DNA of 64,000 bases. It comes from Paludibacteraceae bacterium. Its GTDB lineage: Bacteria; Bacteroidota; Bacteroidia; Bacteroidales; Paludibacteraceae. The stretch spans positions 1-64,000 of the forward strand of contig JAKSNP010000002.1 of the NCBI GenBank assembly GCA_024399655.1, given 5' to 3'. A model generated the notes under the pieces. It worked only from the letters and a program-made list of their open reading frames with translations, searched no databases and was not told the origin of the DNA. Positions within the stretch are counted from its first letter, which is position 1, and each line of letters begins with the position of its first letter. Positions 27,614-36,800 of this stretch are shown here, piece after piece. The position numbers and the translations under genes are program-made.

Positions 27614-27742
27614 ATGAACTGCAAACATTTTGATTTGGACAATTCAGGCAACCGTCTCTGCCTGCTCGGCGGTTTTTGTACAGAACCCGAAAAATGCCCC
27701 CTTCTCGAGCCCGTACCCAAACACGATTCTACCGACAAATAA
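27614..27742 (+). CDS. Small cysteine-rich protein, 42 aa
   Basis: ATG at 27614, TAA at 27740-27742. The 42 residues hold four cysteines plus a His in the pattern C-x-H-FD, then NRLCLLGGFCTEPEKCPLLEP: Cys at positions 3, 16, 22 and 28, His at 5. This looks like a zinc-binding knuckle. A good promoter lies about 65 nt upstream and a terminator-like hairpin follows, so the gene is probably expressed. No signal peptide or membrane segment. No named family recognised. Confidence 0.65.
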   Translation: MNCKHFDLDNSGNRLCLLGGFCTEPEKCPLLEPVPKHDSTDK

Positions 27743-27811
27743 CCCTCACCTTGCATAAAAAACCTTGATTTAATCGGGTGTTTTTGGCATTATGCTGAGA
27801 TTTATGGATAT

Positions 27812-27844
27812 AAAAACTGCCGACACAAATGCCGACAGTTTTTA
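27812..27844 (+). terminator. Terminator-like hairpin (family copy C)
   Basis: AAAAACTG and CAGTTTTT arms enclose a partly paired CCGACACAAATGCCGA core. It is closely related to the hairpins at 30805-30838 and 44048-44076. Confidence 0.6.
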
Positions 27845-27962
27845 TTCTCTTTACACCTGTGGGACGATAAGTATACGTTGCTATTTTTCTTATTGGTCGT
27901 TTATATGATTATACGAAATAATGACAAGTTGTGAGAAAAAATCGCAAATTCATTTACACTTT

Positions 27963-27994
27963 CTTGCATATTCCAAAAATTAGTTGTACCTTTG
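27963..27994 (+). promoter_or_regulatory. Promoter of the 173-aa membrane protein gene
   Basis: CTTG at 27963-27966, 20 nt, TACCTTTG at 27987-27994. A TTG codon at 27984 inside this element could extend the reading frame but cannot be a start on a transcript from here. Confidence 0.8.
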
Positions 27995-28019
27995 CACCGT
28001 AAATTATATCAACAAGAAC

Positions 28020-28541
28020 ATGGAAGATGAACTAAGAGAACATCGCCACGGATCGGGACTTAAATTTATTATCGGACTTCTGATCGGATTGGCTATCGGT
28101 TATTTCATCGGTATAAACGGCTATATCCGCGTTGAGAAAGACGCTCAACCGACCACGCAAGAAGAAGAATGGACGGATGAAGAAGAAGAGGAGGAAGAAG
28201 ATGCCGACCTCACCGGCAACGACCCCAATGCCGTCACCCTCGTATCCTACTCGCACGACTGGATAGATAGAAAGGCGCAGATATCCGTAAAAAACAACAC
28301 CAAATCCACTATCACCTCTATCTCGGGACGAATGATCTACTACAACATGAACGGAACCATGCTCGACTATCGCGACTTTCACATGCCAATCATTATCGCT
28401 CCCGGAATGGCCAAACGCTTCGAACTGGATGGCTATAATCATGAAGAAGATTATGCTTACTACAAAAGTGAGGCAGTACCCACTGATAAAAATAAAAAAT
28501 ATAAAGTGAAATTCGAAGTGTATACCTACACCTATTATTGA
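28020..28541 (+). CDS. Single-pass membrane protein with acidic linker, 173 aa
   Basis: Function not recognised. In order: a short charged N-terminus (MEDELREHRHGSG), one transmembrane helix (LKFIIGLLIGLAIGYFIGI), an acidic low-complexity linker (EEEWTDEEEEEEEDADL) and a C-terminal beta-sandwich-like domain (AQISVKNNTKSTITSISGRMIYYNMNGTML) recalling FxLYD-type extracytoplasmic domains. ATG 28020 is chosen because it lies 25 nt after the -7 element; the longer frame begins within the promoter. The topology suggests the C-terminal domain is periplasmic. Confidence 0.75.
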   Translation: MEDELREHRHGSGLKFIIGLLIGLAIGYFIGINGYIRVEKDAQPTTQEEEWTDEEEEEEEDADLTGNDPNAVTLVSYSHDWIDRKAQISVKNNTKSTITSISGRMIYYNMNGTMLDYRDFHMPIIIAPGMAKRFELDGYNHEEDYAYYKSEAVPTDKNKKYKVKFEVYTYTYY

Positions 28542-28597
28542 TTTATTGAATTATTGACTGATTATCAGAATGCACAACGGGTTATTGGTAATTTGAC

Positions 28598-28903
28598 ATG
28601 ATGATTACGCTACTTGATATATTGCTGCTGAAGTGGGTGGTTGACCCGAACATCTGGGGCATCCTGATTGCCATTTTTGCGATATATATTATTTATCTTG
28701 TCCGTATCAAGATAGCCTGCAATATGGCCAGAAACCGACATCGTTCCCCGTTAGGCTGGGGTCTCTTTTCGTTTTTTATCTCACCCCCGTTGGCGTGGAT
28801 AATCCTGGCTATCTCGGGGAATGATGATGCAGCGGAGAGGAAAATGAAGGAAGAGGAAGGCACTAATGACGTAGACGTAAACGCAGACGCAGACCTTAAT
28901 TAA
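28598..28903 (+). CDS. Small membrane protein, 101 aa, with repeat-derived C-terminus
   Basis: Function not recognised. Hydrophobic segments at about residues 3-11 and 17-33 (ILIAIFAIYIIYLVRI) and 51-69 (WGLFSFFISPPLAWIILAI) flank a basic loop (NMARNRHRSPLG). The last 11 residues (DVDVNADADLN) are encoded by the hexamer repeat GACGTA/AACGCA that continues as a non-coding second copy directly behind the stop codon, so the present C-terminus was probably created by repeat insertion. The start lies within GACATGATG, and ATG 28601 is an equal alternative. It follows the 173-aa membrane protein after 56 nt. Confidence 0.7.
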   Translation: MMITLLDILLLKWVVDPNIWGILIAIFAIYIIYLVRIKIACNMARNRHRSPLGWGLFSFFISPPLAWIILAISGNDDAAERKMKEEEGTNDVDVNADADLN

Positions 28904-28956
28904 TGCACAAATGACGTAAACGCAAACGCAGACGTAGACGTAGACCTTAATTAATG
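28864..28956. repeat. Tandem copies of an ACGTAR/ACGCAR hexamer element
   Basis: Two copies (28865-28905 and 28911-28956) share the layout ATGAC, then 6-nt steps GTAAAC/GTAGAC/GCAGAC, then CTTAATTAATG. Copy 1 encodes the end of the 101-aa protein; copy 2 is non-coding. Short relatives lie at 30190-30220, 30328-30345, 30486-30508 and 43732-43750. Confidence 0.85.
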
Positions 28957-29003
28957 AACTATAAACAATGAACACTATATATTCACTTAATACCCCAAAC
29001 GTT

Positions 29004-30185
29004 ATGAAACAGAAAACTACTCGATTTTTAGGCGTATTGGCGGCTGCGATTTTCGCGCTCGGCATCGCTGAGGCCAATGCTGCCGATTTCACTTACACTT
29101 ATGAAAACGTCACTCTGAGTTATCAGATAGTGGACGCTACCAACCGCTATGTGGCCGTAGTGCCCGGAAGCAGCATCACCGGCAATTATCTAATCATTCC
29201 CGAACAGGTGGAATACAACGGACTGACTTACACCGTGACGGAATTGCATTACGCCGTGATCAGTACCTCCAACCAGCTTTCGTCGATCATGCTGCCCAAT
29301 ACGCTGCGCCTGATTGAACACGAAGCCATCGTACAAACCAACATTACCGGCATAACCGCCCTTACGATTCCGGAGAATGTGGATACGATAGGATATAACG
29401 GTATTAAGTTGAAAGGACTGAAAACCCTGACCTGGAAAGCCCGTAACTGCAAGTTGAATCCCAATTGGATGTATGTATACGACAGTTATGCGCCCGAAGA
29501 GATAGTGTTCGGCAAAGAAGTGAAAAAAGTGCCCGACTATTTCTGCCGCAACAACGGTAATCTCAGTTCGATTGTCGTGCCCGTTAATGTGGACAGCATA
29601 GGCAACTACGCCTTCTTCAGTTGCACCGATCTGAGCAGCGTGGCTCTGGGTGAATCGGTTAAATCCATCGGCGAGTTCGCTTTCTACAACTGCCAGAAAC
29701 TCAACTATATCCTCTGCGCACCCGCCGTTCCGCCCGTAGTGCCCACTCACGCTTTCCACGACGTGCCTCTGGACGCCACTATCGAAGTGCCCTGCAACAC
29801 GATTGCCGCATACGCCGCAGCCAACGAGTGGAAGAATTTCTGGGCATTCGAGGAAACTATCCTGTATAAGGCTATCTGTCGCGTAATGGACGAGGAACAA
29901 GGCTCTGTGGAAGTGGAACAGGACTGCCGCTGCGCCACTTTTACCGCTATGCCGGCTGAAGGATACCGCTTCAAACAATGGAGCAACGGCTCCAAAACCA
30001 ATCCGCTGACCTTGCAATTGAGCGAAAGCGTGGAACTGGTGGCCGAATTTGAAGAAATGCCCGCCGGACTGGAAGAGATATTCAATCTCAACACGCCAAG
30101 CGACGGCAAATTCATCCGCAACGGTCAACTGCTGATCATCCGCAACGGACTTACCTACAACGCTCAAGGCAACCTGGTGAAATAA
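29004..30185 (+). CDS. BspA-like leucine-rich repeat surface protein
   Basis: A 393-residue exported protein. Signal peptide MKQKTTRFLGVLAAAIFALG, probably cut after AEANA. Residues about 55-250 carry BspA/Treponema-type leucine-rich repeats (LSSIVVPVNVDSIGNYAFF, LSSVALGESVKSIGEFAFYN). A block at about 300-365 resembles a bacterial repeat domain (CRCATFTAMPAEGYRFKQWSNG). The end is a short motif, GQLLIIRNGLTYNAQGNLVK, seen in similar form in three other exported proteins here. ATG 29004 gives the signal peptide directly; the ATG at 28968 would add 12 residues. Likely role: surface binding. A strong terminator follows. Confidence 0.85.
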   Translation: MKQKTTRFLGVLAAAIFALGIAEANAADFTYTYENVTLSYQIVDATNRYVAVVPGSSITGNYLIIPEQVEYNGLTYTVTELHYAVISTSNQLSSIMLPNTLRLIEHEAIVQTNITGITALTIPENVDTIGYNGIKLKGLKTLTWKARNCKLNPNWMYVYDSYAPEEIVFGKEVKKVPDYFCRNNGNLSSIVVPVNVDSIGNYAFFSCTDLSSVALGESVKSIGEFAFYNCQKLNYILCAPAVPPVVPTHAFHDVPLDATIEVPCNTIAAYAAANEWKNFWAFEETILYKAICRVMDEEQGSVEVEQDCRCATFTAMPAEGYRFKQWSNGSKTNPLTLQLSESVELVAEFEEMPAGLEEIFNLNTPSDGKFIRNGQLLIIRNGLTYNAQGNLVK

Positions 30186-30244
30186 CAATTAACGTAGACG
30201 CAAACATAGACGTAAACGAGGACGGCCATACGGCATAAAGTAAC

Positions 30245-30281
30245 GGAAAGGACTACCCTGATGGGCGGTCCTTTCTTTTTT
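30245..30281 (+). terminator. Terminator of the leucine-rich repeat gene
   Basis: GAAAGGAC (30246-30253) pairs with GTCCTTTC (30268-30275), with an inner CCC/GGG stem and a T-run after it. Confidence 0.85.
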
Positions 30282-30293
30282 ACTATTATGTAT

Positions 30294-30481
30294 GCCGCGT
30301 TGCGGCGTATTTGACTGATTGTCAAATTAACGTAGACGAGAACTGTGCCGCAAAGCGGCTTGATAGGCGACAGGGTCGCATTATGGTTGGCAAAAGCCAA
30401 ATTATTGTTTCGCAAGCGAAAATTATGGTTGGCAAAAGCCAAAGTATGGGCGCTAAAGCGCATTATGGGCAGCGGATCTGC
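30294..30481. repeat. Mini-hairpin array A, nine hairpins with 7-nt linkers
   Basis: Hairpins (left arm/loop/right arm): GCCGC/gtt/GCGGC 30294; TTTGAC/tgatt/GTCAAA 30310; GCCGC/aaa/GCGGC 30347; GCGAC/agg/GTCGC 30367; TTGGC/aaaa/GCCAA 30387; TTTCG/caag/CGAAA 30408; TTGGC/aaaa/GCCAA 30429; GCGC/taaa/GCGC 30450; GCAGC/gga/TCTGC 30469 (innermost pair lost). From the third hairpin on, the linkers are all 7 nt: TTGATAG, ATTATGG, ATTATTG, ATTATGG, AGTATGG, ATTATGG. Stems differ while pairing and linker are kept. Confidence 0.9.
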
Positions 30482-30738
30482 TACTTGACGAGAGTGAGAA
30501 CGAGAACGGCTATGCAGATAGTTTTGCCTAAGCGGTTCGGGGTTACACACTGGTGTCAGACACCTTTCGTCAGCAGAAACTCCGCTAAGTGGATTAGCCT
30601 TGCTAATCGAAGCGCTATTTATGGCCCCTTTCCGTGAGTTGGTTTTCCCCGTTAATCGGGGACAACCGAGCCATTGTGATATTCCCCGACCCGAGTGAAC
30701 ACAACCTATATTAAACGTGAACGGCCATGCGGCTTAAT

Positions 30739-30834
30739 CAGTGCACAATTGACATTTGTTTGATTTCATCGAAGATTTTGGGGATTAATCATGAAGGGGA
30801 CGACAAAAAAACTGCCGACACAATGCCGGCAGTT
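30739..30834 (+). repeat. 96-bp direct repeat, copy A
   Basis: Matches 43982-44076 with about six substitutions and one indel by direct comparison. Both start CAGTGCACAATTGACA and end in the hairpin CTGCCG-loop-CGGCAG. The copies bracket the adhesin and its regulator. Confidence 0.9.
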
Positions 30835-30838
30835 TTTT
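30805..30838. terminator. Bidirectional terminator of the giant adhesin gene
   Basis: AAAAAACTGCCG (30806-30817) pairs perfectly with CGGCAGTTTTTT (30827-30838). The A- and T-runs make it work in either direction. It lies 19 nt past the adhesin stop codon. Confidence 0.85.
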
Positions 30839-30856
30839 GATCAGACAATTGATTGC

Positions 30857-33800
30857 TTATTGCAATTGTACAGGTGCATTCACTCTGCGTCCGTATATAT
30901 CATACCATTCATCGTTGCGGATGATATATACCTGACCGTCGTATACCACTTTCATGGCCGGAATCTTTTCACCAAACAGGTCGTTCAGACCGGATCCGTT
31001 AACCAACGTGATATGATAGGTTACATCTCCGCACTCGGTGGTTACGGTGTAGGTGTATTCACCGCATTCGGTGCCGACCGGCAATACTTCCACGCCGTCG
31101 ATAACCAAGGGCAGATCGGCTACATCGTAAGTCATGTAGATATCCGGCTCAGAAGCGTCAATCACCGTGAGATACAGCACAAGCGTACTATCGCAACCGT
31201 CGACGGAAGAAGTAACCACTTCGTAGCGTCCGCTTGTGGAGATTCCGATGAAGTGGTCGTCCGTATAGGATTCGCCCTCACAGATTGATACAGTATAACT
31301 GCTGCCGAGTTGAGGCAACTCGGTGACATGATAGTTAACCACGCTGTCGCAGCCCAGAGAGGAGGTATAACTGAAGGTGTAGATGCCGCTCCCGGTGATT
31401 TCCACATCATTCAAGAGGAGCGTATCGTTGTAGCAGAGAATCATATCCACGTCAATCGTATCCTGACTGATCACATCCAGATAGAGTGAGACAATACTGT
31501 CGCAACCCCAAACGGATTGCAGGGTGTCGGTATAAATGCCATTGTTGTACAGACTGTAGCCGTGCCATACCACCGGCAGGCTGCTGCCGCATACGGTCAT
31601 GAAGGTATCCACTTCGGCAACCGGATGGATAGTGAGATGCATAACCACCAGACTGTCGCAGCCCGAAACGGAAGTAAGGATACGTTGTTGCTCAGCAGGT
31701 GTGACACCGATCTGAACATCAGTCAGACTGAAGTTTTCGTCCAGATAATTCTCATGTTCGCATATCATAGCGCTGTATGAATAGGTCTTGACGGTATCCA
31801 CATGCAATAGCAAGGTGAACAGACTGTCGCGTACGGATTGATCATCTGCGGGACGGAAGATTTGGTAACTGTTGTCGCCAACCGTATACATGCCGTAGGA
31901 AATGACGAACGGATCGGCCGGTGTGGACAGATAGCCGTAATAATTGTCGCCGTAGCAGAGAGTGGCTTCGGCAGCAGCCAAGTCGGCGCCGTCCAGAACG
32001 ACATGAGCGATACTCAACGTGTGGTTAGCCTCGAGCGTGTTGGAAGCTTCCTGATAGAAGGCAATCTTCACATTGGGATATCCTGCGTATTCAGACATCA
32101 CAATCGAATAGTGGTATATGGAATCGTAACGCAGACTGTCGTAAACATAGTCACCGGCATTGACGGTGTTGTTGTTCCATTCTTTCAGCACGTTCCAAGT
32201 GGAGCCATTGTCAGAAGAAGCCAGTACCATGAATCGGTCGTCGGCTCCGTAATATTGGAACGCGCCGTATTTGAGCAAATCGAATTGGAGTACCAGCGCT
32301 TCGCCGCTATTGGGCGTGAGATCCAACGAAGGAGTGGCTATCCAGAAATTGTTGCCTGTCCACATGCTAGCTCTGAGGTATGACTCAGAGAAGTAATTAT
32401 CGGCATGAGCAACATTCCAACCACCCGATGCTGGTTGATATTGCGAGCCGGGATAGCTGCCGGAGAAGCGGCTCCAATCTTCAGCTGCATAGGTATCGAA
32501 GTCGGGTTGGAAACGGGTGCCGTACAAAGTACGGAACGATACGCTTTCCCAAACCGGATCTTCGGTGTTTTCGCATAACTGTTGGATATAAGCATAGTAC
32601 AACGTGCCGGGCAAGAGGTTGGTGAACACAAGGACGGAGTCGTTGATCAAGGTATCCATACGGATGATATTGGCCTCGTTCAATACCTTGTCTGTTGACA
32701 GGGCAACCCGAGCGTTGCGTATGCCTTTATCCACATAGGTGAACGACAAAGCGGCTTGCGTGAGGGTGATTTGATCCACCGTCATATTATCCACACCCTG
32801 GCAACCTTCGTCGAATATAGACAACGACACATCGTCGATGTATTCGATATTGTTGTATACATCACTTCCGGACAGGAAGCAGATATAACGGTCGGCAGTA
32901 GGCTGGAAGTCAACCACGAAGGTCTCCCAGAACTTCTCGGGATCATCCGATTCCAAAGCATCAGTTGGTACGGGAGTGCTGACGCAAACGCTTACAGGAG
33001 TGAAGGTGGATATGTCGTAAGGATCGGACATCGTACCTACGGTGATGCTATGCAGATAGTTGGAGCCGGTGTAGCCCACCATATTGCCATGATTGTCACG
33101 CTGACCGGGACGCATCTTGAAGCGCAGGCGAACTGAATCCATCGTGTTGACATCCAAAGCAGGCATCACAGCCCAGGTGGTATCTCCTTCGGGTTTGGAA
33201 GCAATAGTATTGAAGAACAATGCCGAGTTGCCAGATGCAGCGTAATCAGCACCATTGATTAGTGATACTCCACAGAATGTACCTACACTATAGTGGTCGC
33301 CAAGTATCCAGCACGAAGGCATGAAACGTGAATATTTAATTGGATAAACATCTCCGTCTTCGAAGTCGTAATTCACCGGAACGGTAACCAGGCAGAGTGT
33401 AGAGAAGCATGCCACGGTCCATTCAGAACCGCAATCTTTCTGAACACGTACATAATAGTCGGTACCCGGAACAAGGTTATTGAAGGAATAACGAGCTTCG
33501 TTAACAGTGTCGGAAAGCACAGGATCAACAAAGAAGCTGTCGGTGGCCAATTCCACGATAAATTGTCCTCTATGTACCGGATTATTGAGCCATGCAATAT
33601 TGGCTGATGTAGTGAAGATATCGCTTACCTCCAGTCCTTTAACTTCAATGCATGCCGCATCATTGTATTCAATATCAACCGAATCAAGGAAGAAATAAGT
33701 GTAGGGATAATAACTTGAACCGCTTTGCACATAGAATCCGATAGAAATATTCTTACCTGAATATTGAGTGATATCCAATTCCACTTTCATGCCGTCGGCA

Positions 33801-36800
33801 AAGTTCTGATAGTTGTAATCTGCACCTTCTGTACTGAGCCAACTGCGGAGAACATTGTAGTTGTGTCCGCCGTCTTCGGATACCAATACATGGAACGAAT
33901 GGGTGTTGGCATCGCCCTGAACAGGTCCACCTTGATCACTGCAGATTTGAGCATTGAAGCTCAGAGTCATACCAAGACCGTCTTCCAGTTCGGGAATCAC
34001 GATGAAGGGAGTAGTAAGGATACTATTGGTATAATAGTCGGCTAATCTGGCTCGTACCGTAGTACCTGACATGATATTGATCATACTGTCAGGTGCGGCA
34101 TAACTCCAATAGGTACCGGGATTGGTAAGTGCTGTATACGAATCAAGCGAAACGACATTATCAACGAGCATATTAGAACTGCTATATACCGACCAACCGG
34201 CAGAAGGAGCCGTACCAATGGTATAGCTGTCGAAATCGTTCTGATAAGGAGCCGTGCAAGCCGTATGGAATGACATCGGTTCTGACCAAGCGGAAGTTTC
34301 GCCATTAGCGCACAAACTGCGTACATAAACCGTATAAATCATATCACTAAGCAGACCTTCCACATGCAACGAATTGGAATCGGAATAGAACAAAGCGTTA
34401 GGATCAATATTGTCCAACATATATCCGGCCAGATTGCAAACTATCTCGTATCGAGCAGCATTTCCTATCCAAGTGATATCGGCCTTGGTGTTGGTGCATG
34501 TAGCATCCAAATGGGTAGGTTCGATACAATCAGGAGCATACACTACATTGACATCATCAATGAATATGTTGTTATTCTGCGAGAAATCGCTGGCAAAGGC
34601 GATGTATTTGCCTTCCACTCCATAAAGGTTAACATAATATTCCTGCCATAAATCATCCATATTTTCGATGTCCCTAGGATAATCAGCGGTAGCAAGAACG
34701 GGCAAAGTGATAGTCTTTATCAAGCGGAAGGTGGAAGGATCGTCAGGATCGTCCATCGTACCGATATTCAACGAACGGGCGTAACTGGAAGTCTGAGAAT
34801 TATTCACCACAAGACCTAAGTTAGTATTGAGTTGACCATAGATCGCTCTCATCTTGAAACGAACCTGCAGGCTATCCAATGGCACTTGCATTTCAGGCAG
34901 AGCCATGTAAACGGGGTTGGAACTATTGGATGACATATACAGAGCACCAACACCTGACAATGCAAAATTGAAAACATTCAGATCGTTCTGCTCCAATTGC
35001 TCATCGCGGATATACCCGCAATAGACCGTACTGCTGGAATGCTGGCTCCAGCAAGCCGGCATGCTATGCGAACCCTCTAATACGCGGCGGTCGGACGGGT
35101 CATCAAAGTTCTCTACATAGGGTATCATACCCAGGCACTTCGTAGAGAAGGATATAGAATTCCAAGCACCCTTATTATCACCACAATCACTACGTACATA
35201 TACATAATAATCGGTGGTATGTTGCAAACCGGTAAGCGAAACGGAATCCTCGCTGACGGTGAAGTTGCGGACGATATCGCCACTATATTCTTCAATCGAA
35301 TCAGGATTGATAGCAGCGGTAGCCAATACAAACTGATAATCACCGGTGTGTGAACTACTGAAAGTGACAGTAGCAGCAGAGGTGGAAATGTCCTTTGCAG
35401 CCAGATAGCGAATGTCACGGCATTCAGGCAACAGGCTGAAAGTGATATCGTCGATACCTGCATATTCCATACTGCCACCGCCGTATTTGAAGGCTATACG
35501 GGCTATGGAAACTACAGAATCAGGAATAGCCGACAACTCTATCTTCTCGATTGTCCAACCTGTGTTTCTGGGTATACGCTGCATAGCGACAAAGCCGGTT
35601 TCGTCGGTAGGATCGGTGATATAACCCACTTCCAAAGTAACATTGGCATTGGTGCTGGATTCTTTATGGGCGAACTCAATCTGCAGAGTATTGGCCGGAA
35701 TCGTCATTTCGGGCAGAACCGCGTATCCATAAGTATTGGCATCCGCATTGAGGAACAGACTCAATTTGCCGGAATGAACATAATCAGCATATTTATTGAC
35801 GAAGATATAAGGAGGTACACCTTCGTTGGCGTTGATGGTTTCCCAGCAAACCAGGTTGGATTCGTCAGATGTTTTGGCATTAGCTACCGTTATGTTGCAG
35901 GTGTATGTTTCGAATCCGTCAGTCCAGGGCAGTTCGCTGATGCGGCCGCAAGACGTACGGAACGTAGTGTTGGCATCGCAGGTCACCGTGCCGGAGCACA
36001 ATTGATAGAGGCGTACAAAGTATGGCGTCGCCATTTTCAGGCCGGTTATCGTATAGGTAAGTCCTGAAGCCACCGTAGCAGTTTGGTATCCTTGAGTGAA
36101 GGCATTGTCCTCAGCCCATTCAATGACGGTCTGCTTGGATGAATCGCCTTGCCAACTGATGGTAACCTTGTCTGCCTCCACACTATCAACTGTCAGATTG
36201 GATGGATCATCGCAACCTGGAATCACTTTCTTCAGTTTGATATTGGCAATATGTATATCGTTCGTTTTGGTTCGAACAATACCTACGAATGCGAAACGGA
36301 TGGTTTGACCGGCAAATCGTGAGAAGTCCAAAGTAAGGTTGGTACCTGTTTCGGATATCTCGGACATAGGATACAGGGTAGCACCTACGGTATCCGACTG
36401 AGTCCATTCCCAAGTATCGGTTCGGCTCCAACTTTGGCCGTCATCCGTAGATACGGCAATCAGCAAACCATGATTGGCACCAGTAGTAGGAGCGGTTCCT
36501 TTGTTAGCAGCCGTATAGGCAGCATCAAACAACAAAACGATGGAATCACCCGGCTGCGCGGAAGTAAGGTTGATGGATGGCGATACCAACCATCGATTGG
36601 CAAATGCCGTCATCATGTTGTAAGAGATATGGTTGGCGGGCAATCCGTTGTTGGTAGTGTTCACTTTCCAACCACCAGCCTGGCTGGTCAATTGGGTTCC
36701 CTTGAATACTGCTATAGGATCACCCTTCATGGTCTGCCAATCGGAAGGAATAGCGGATACGTTGAACGACTGGCAATAAGGCAGACCGTTGGGAGTGACG

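Larger units (their letters stand above)
30186..30856. repeat. Intergenic mosaic A: mini-hairpins, hexamers, 96-bp repeat
   Basis: This 671-nt stretch has no convincing gene. In order it holds ACGTAG-type hexamers (30190-30220), the terminator of the leucine-rich protein gene, a run of mini-hairpins (30294-30481), more hairpins (GGTGT/ACACC at 30552; GATTAGC/GCTAATC at 30592; CCCCG/CGGGG at 30647), a 96-bp repeat (30739-30834) and the terminator hairpin of the adhesin gene. Confidence 0.8.

Noticed and set aside
27439..27633. Open frame of 64 codons overlapping the small Cys-rich gene
   Set aside because: It starts upstream of the promoter at 27519 and reads through it; the Cys-rich frame fits promoter and terminator better.
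30294..30481. CRISPR array
   Set aside because: The period is about 20 nt, the repeated part is only 7 nt, the variable parts are self-complementary, and no cas gene is near.
30311..30637. Open frame of 108 codons on the plus strand
   Set aside because: Covers the mini-hairpin array. The predicted peptide is low in information and has no relative in mosaic B.
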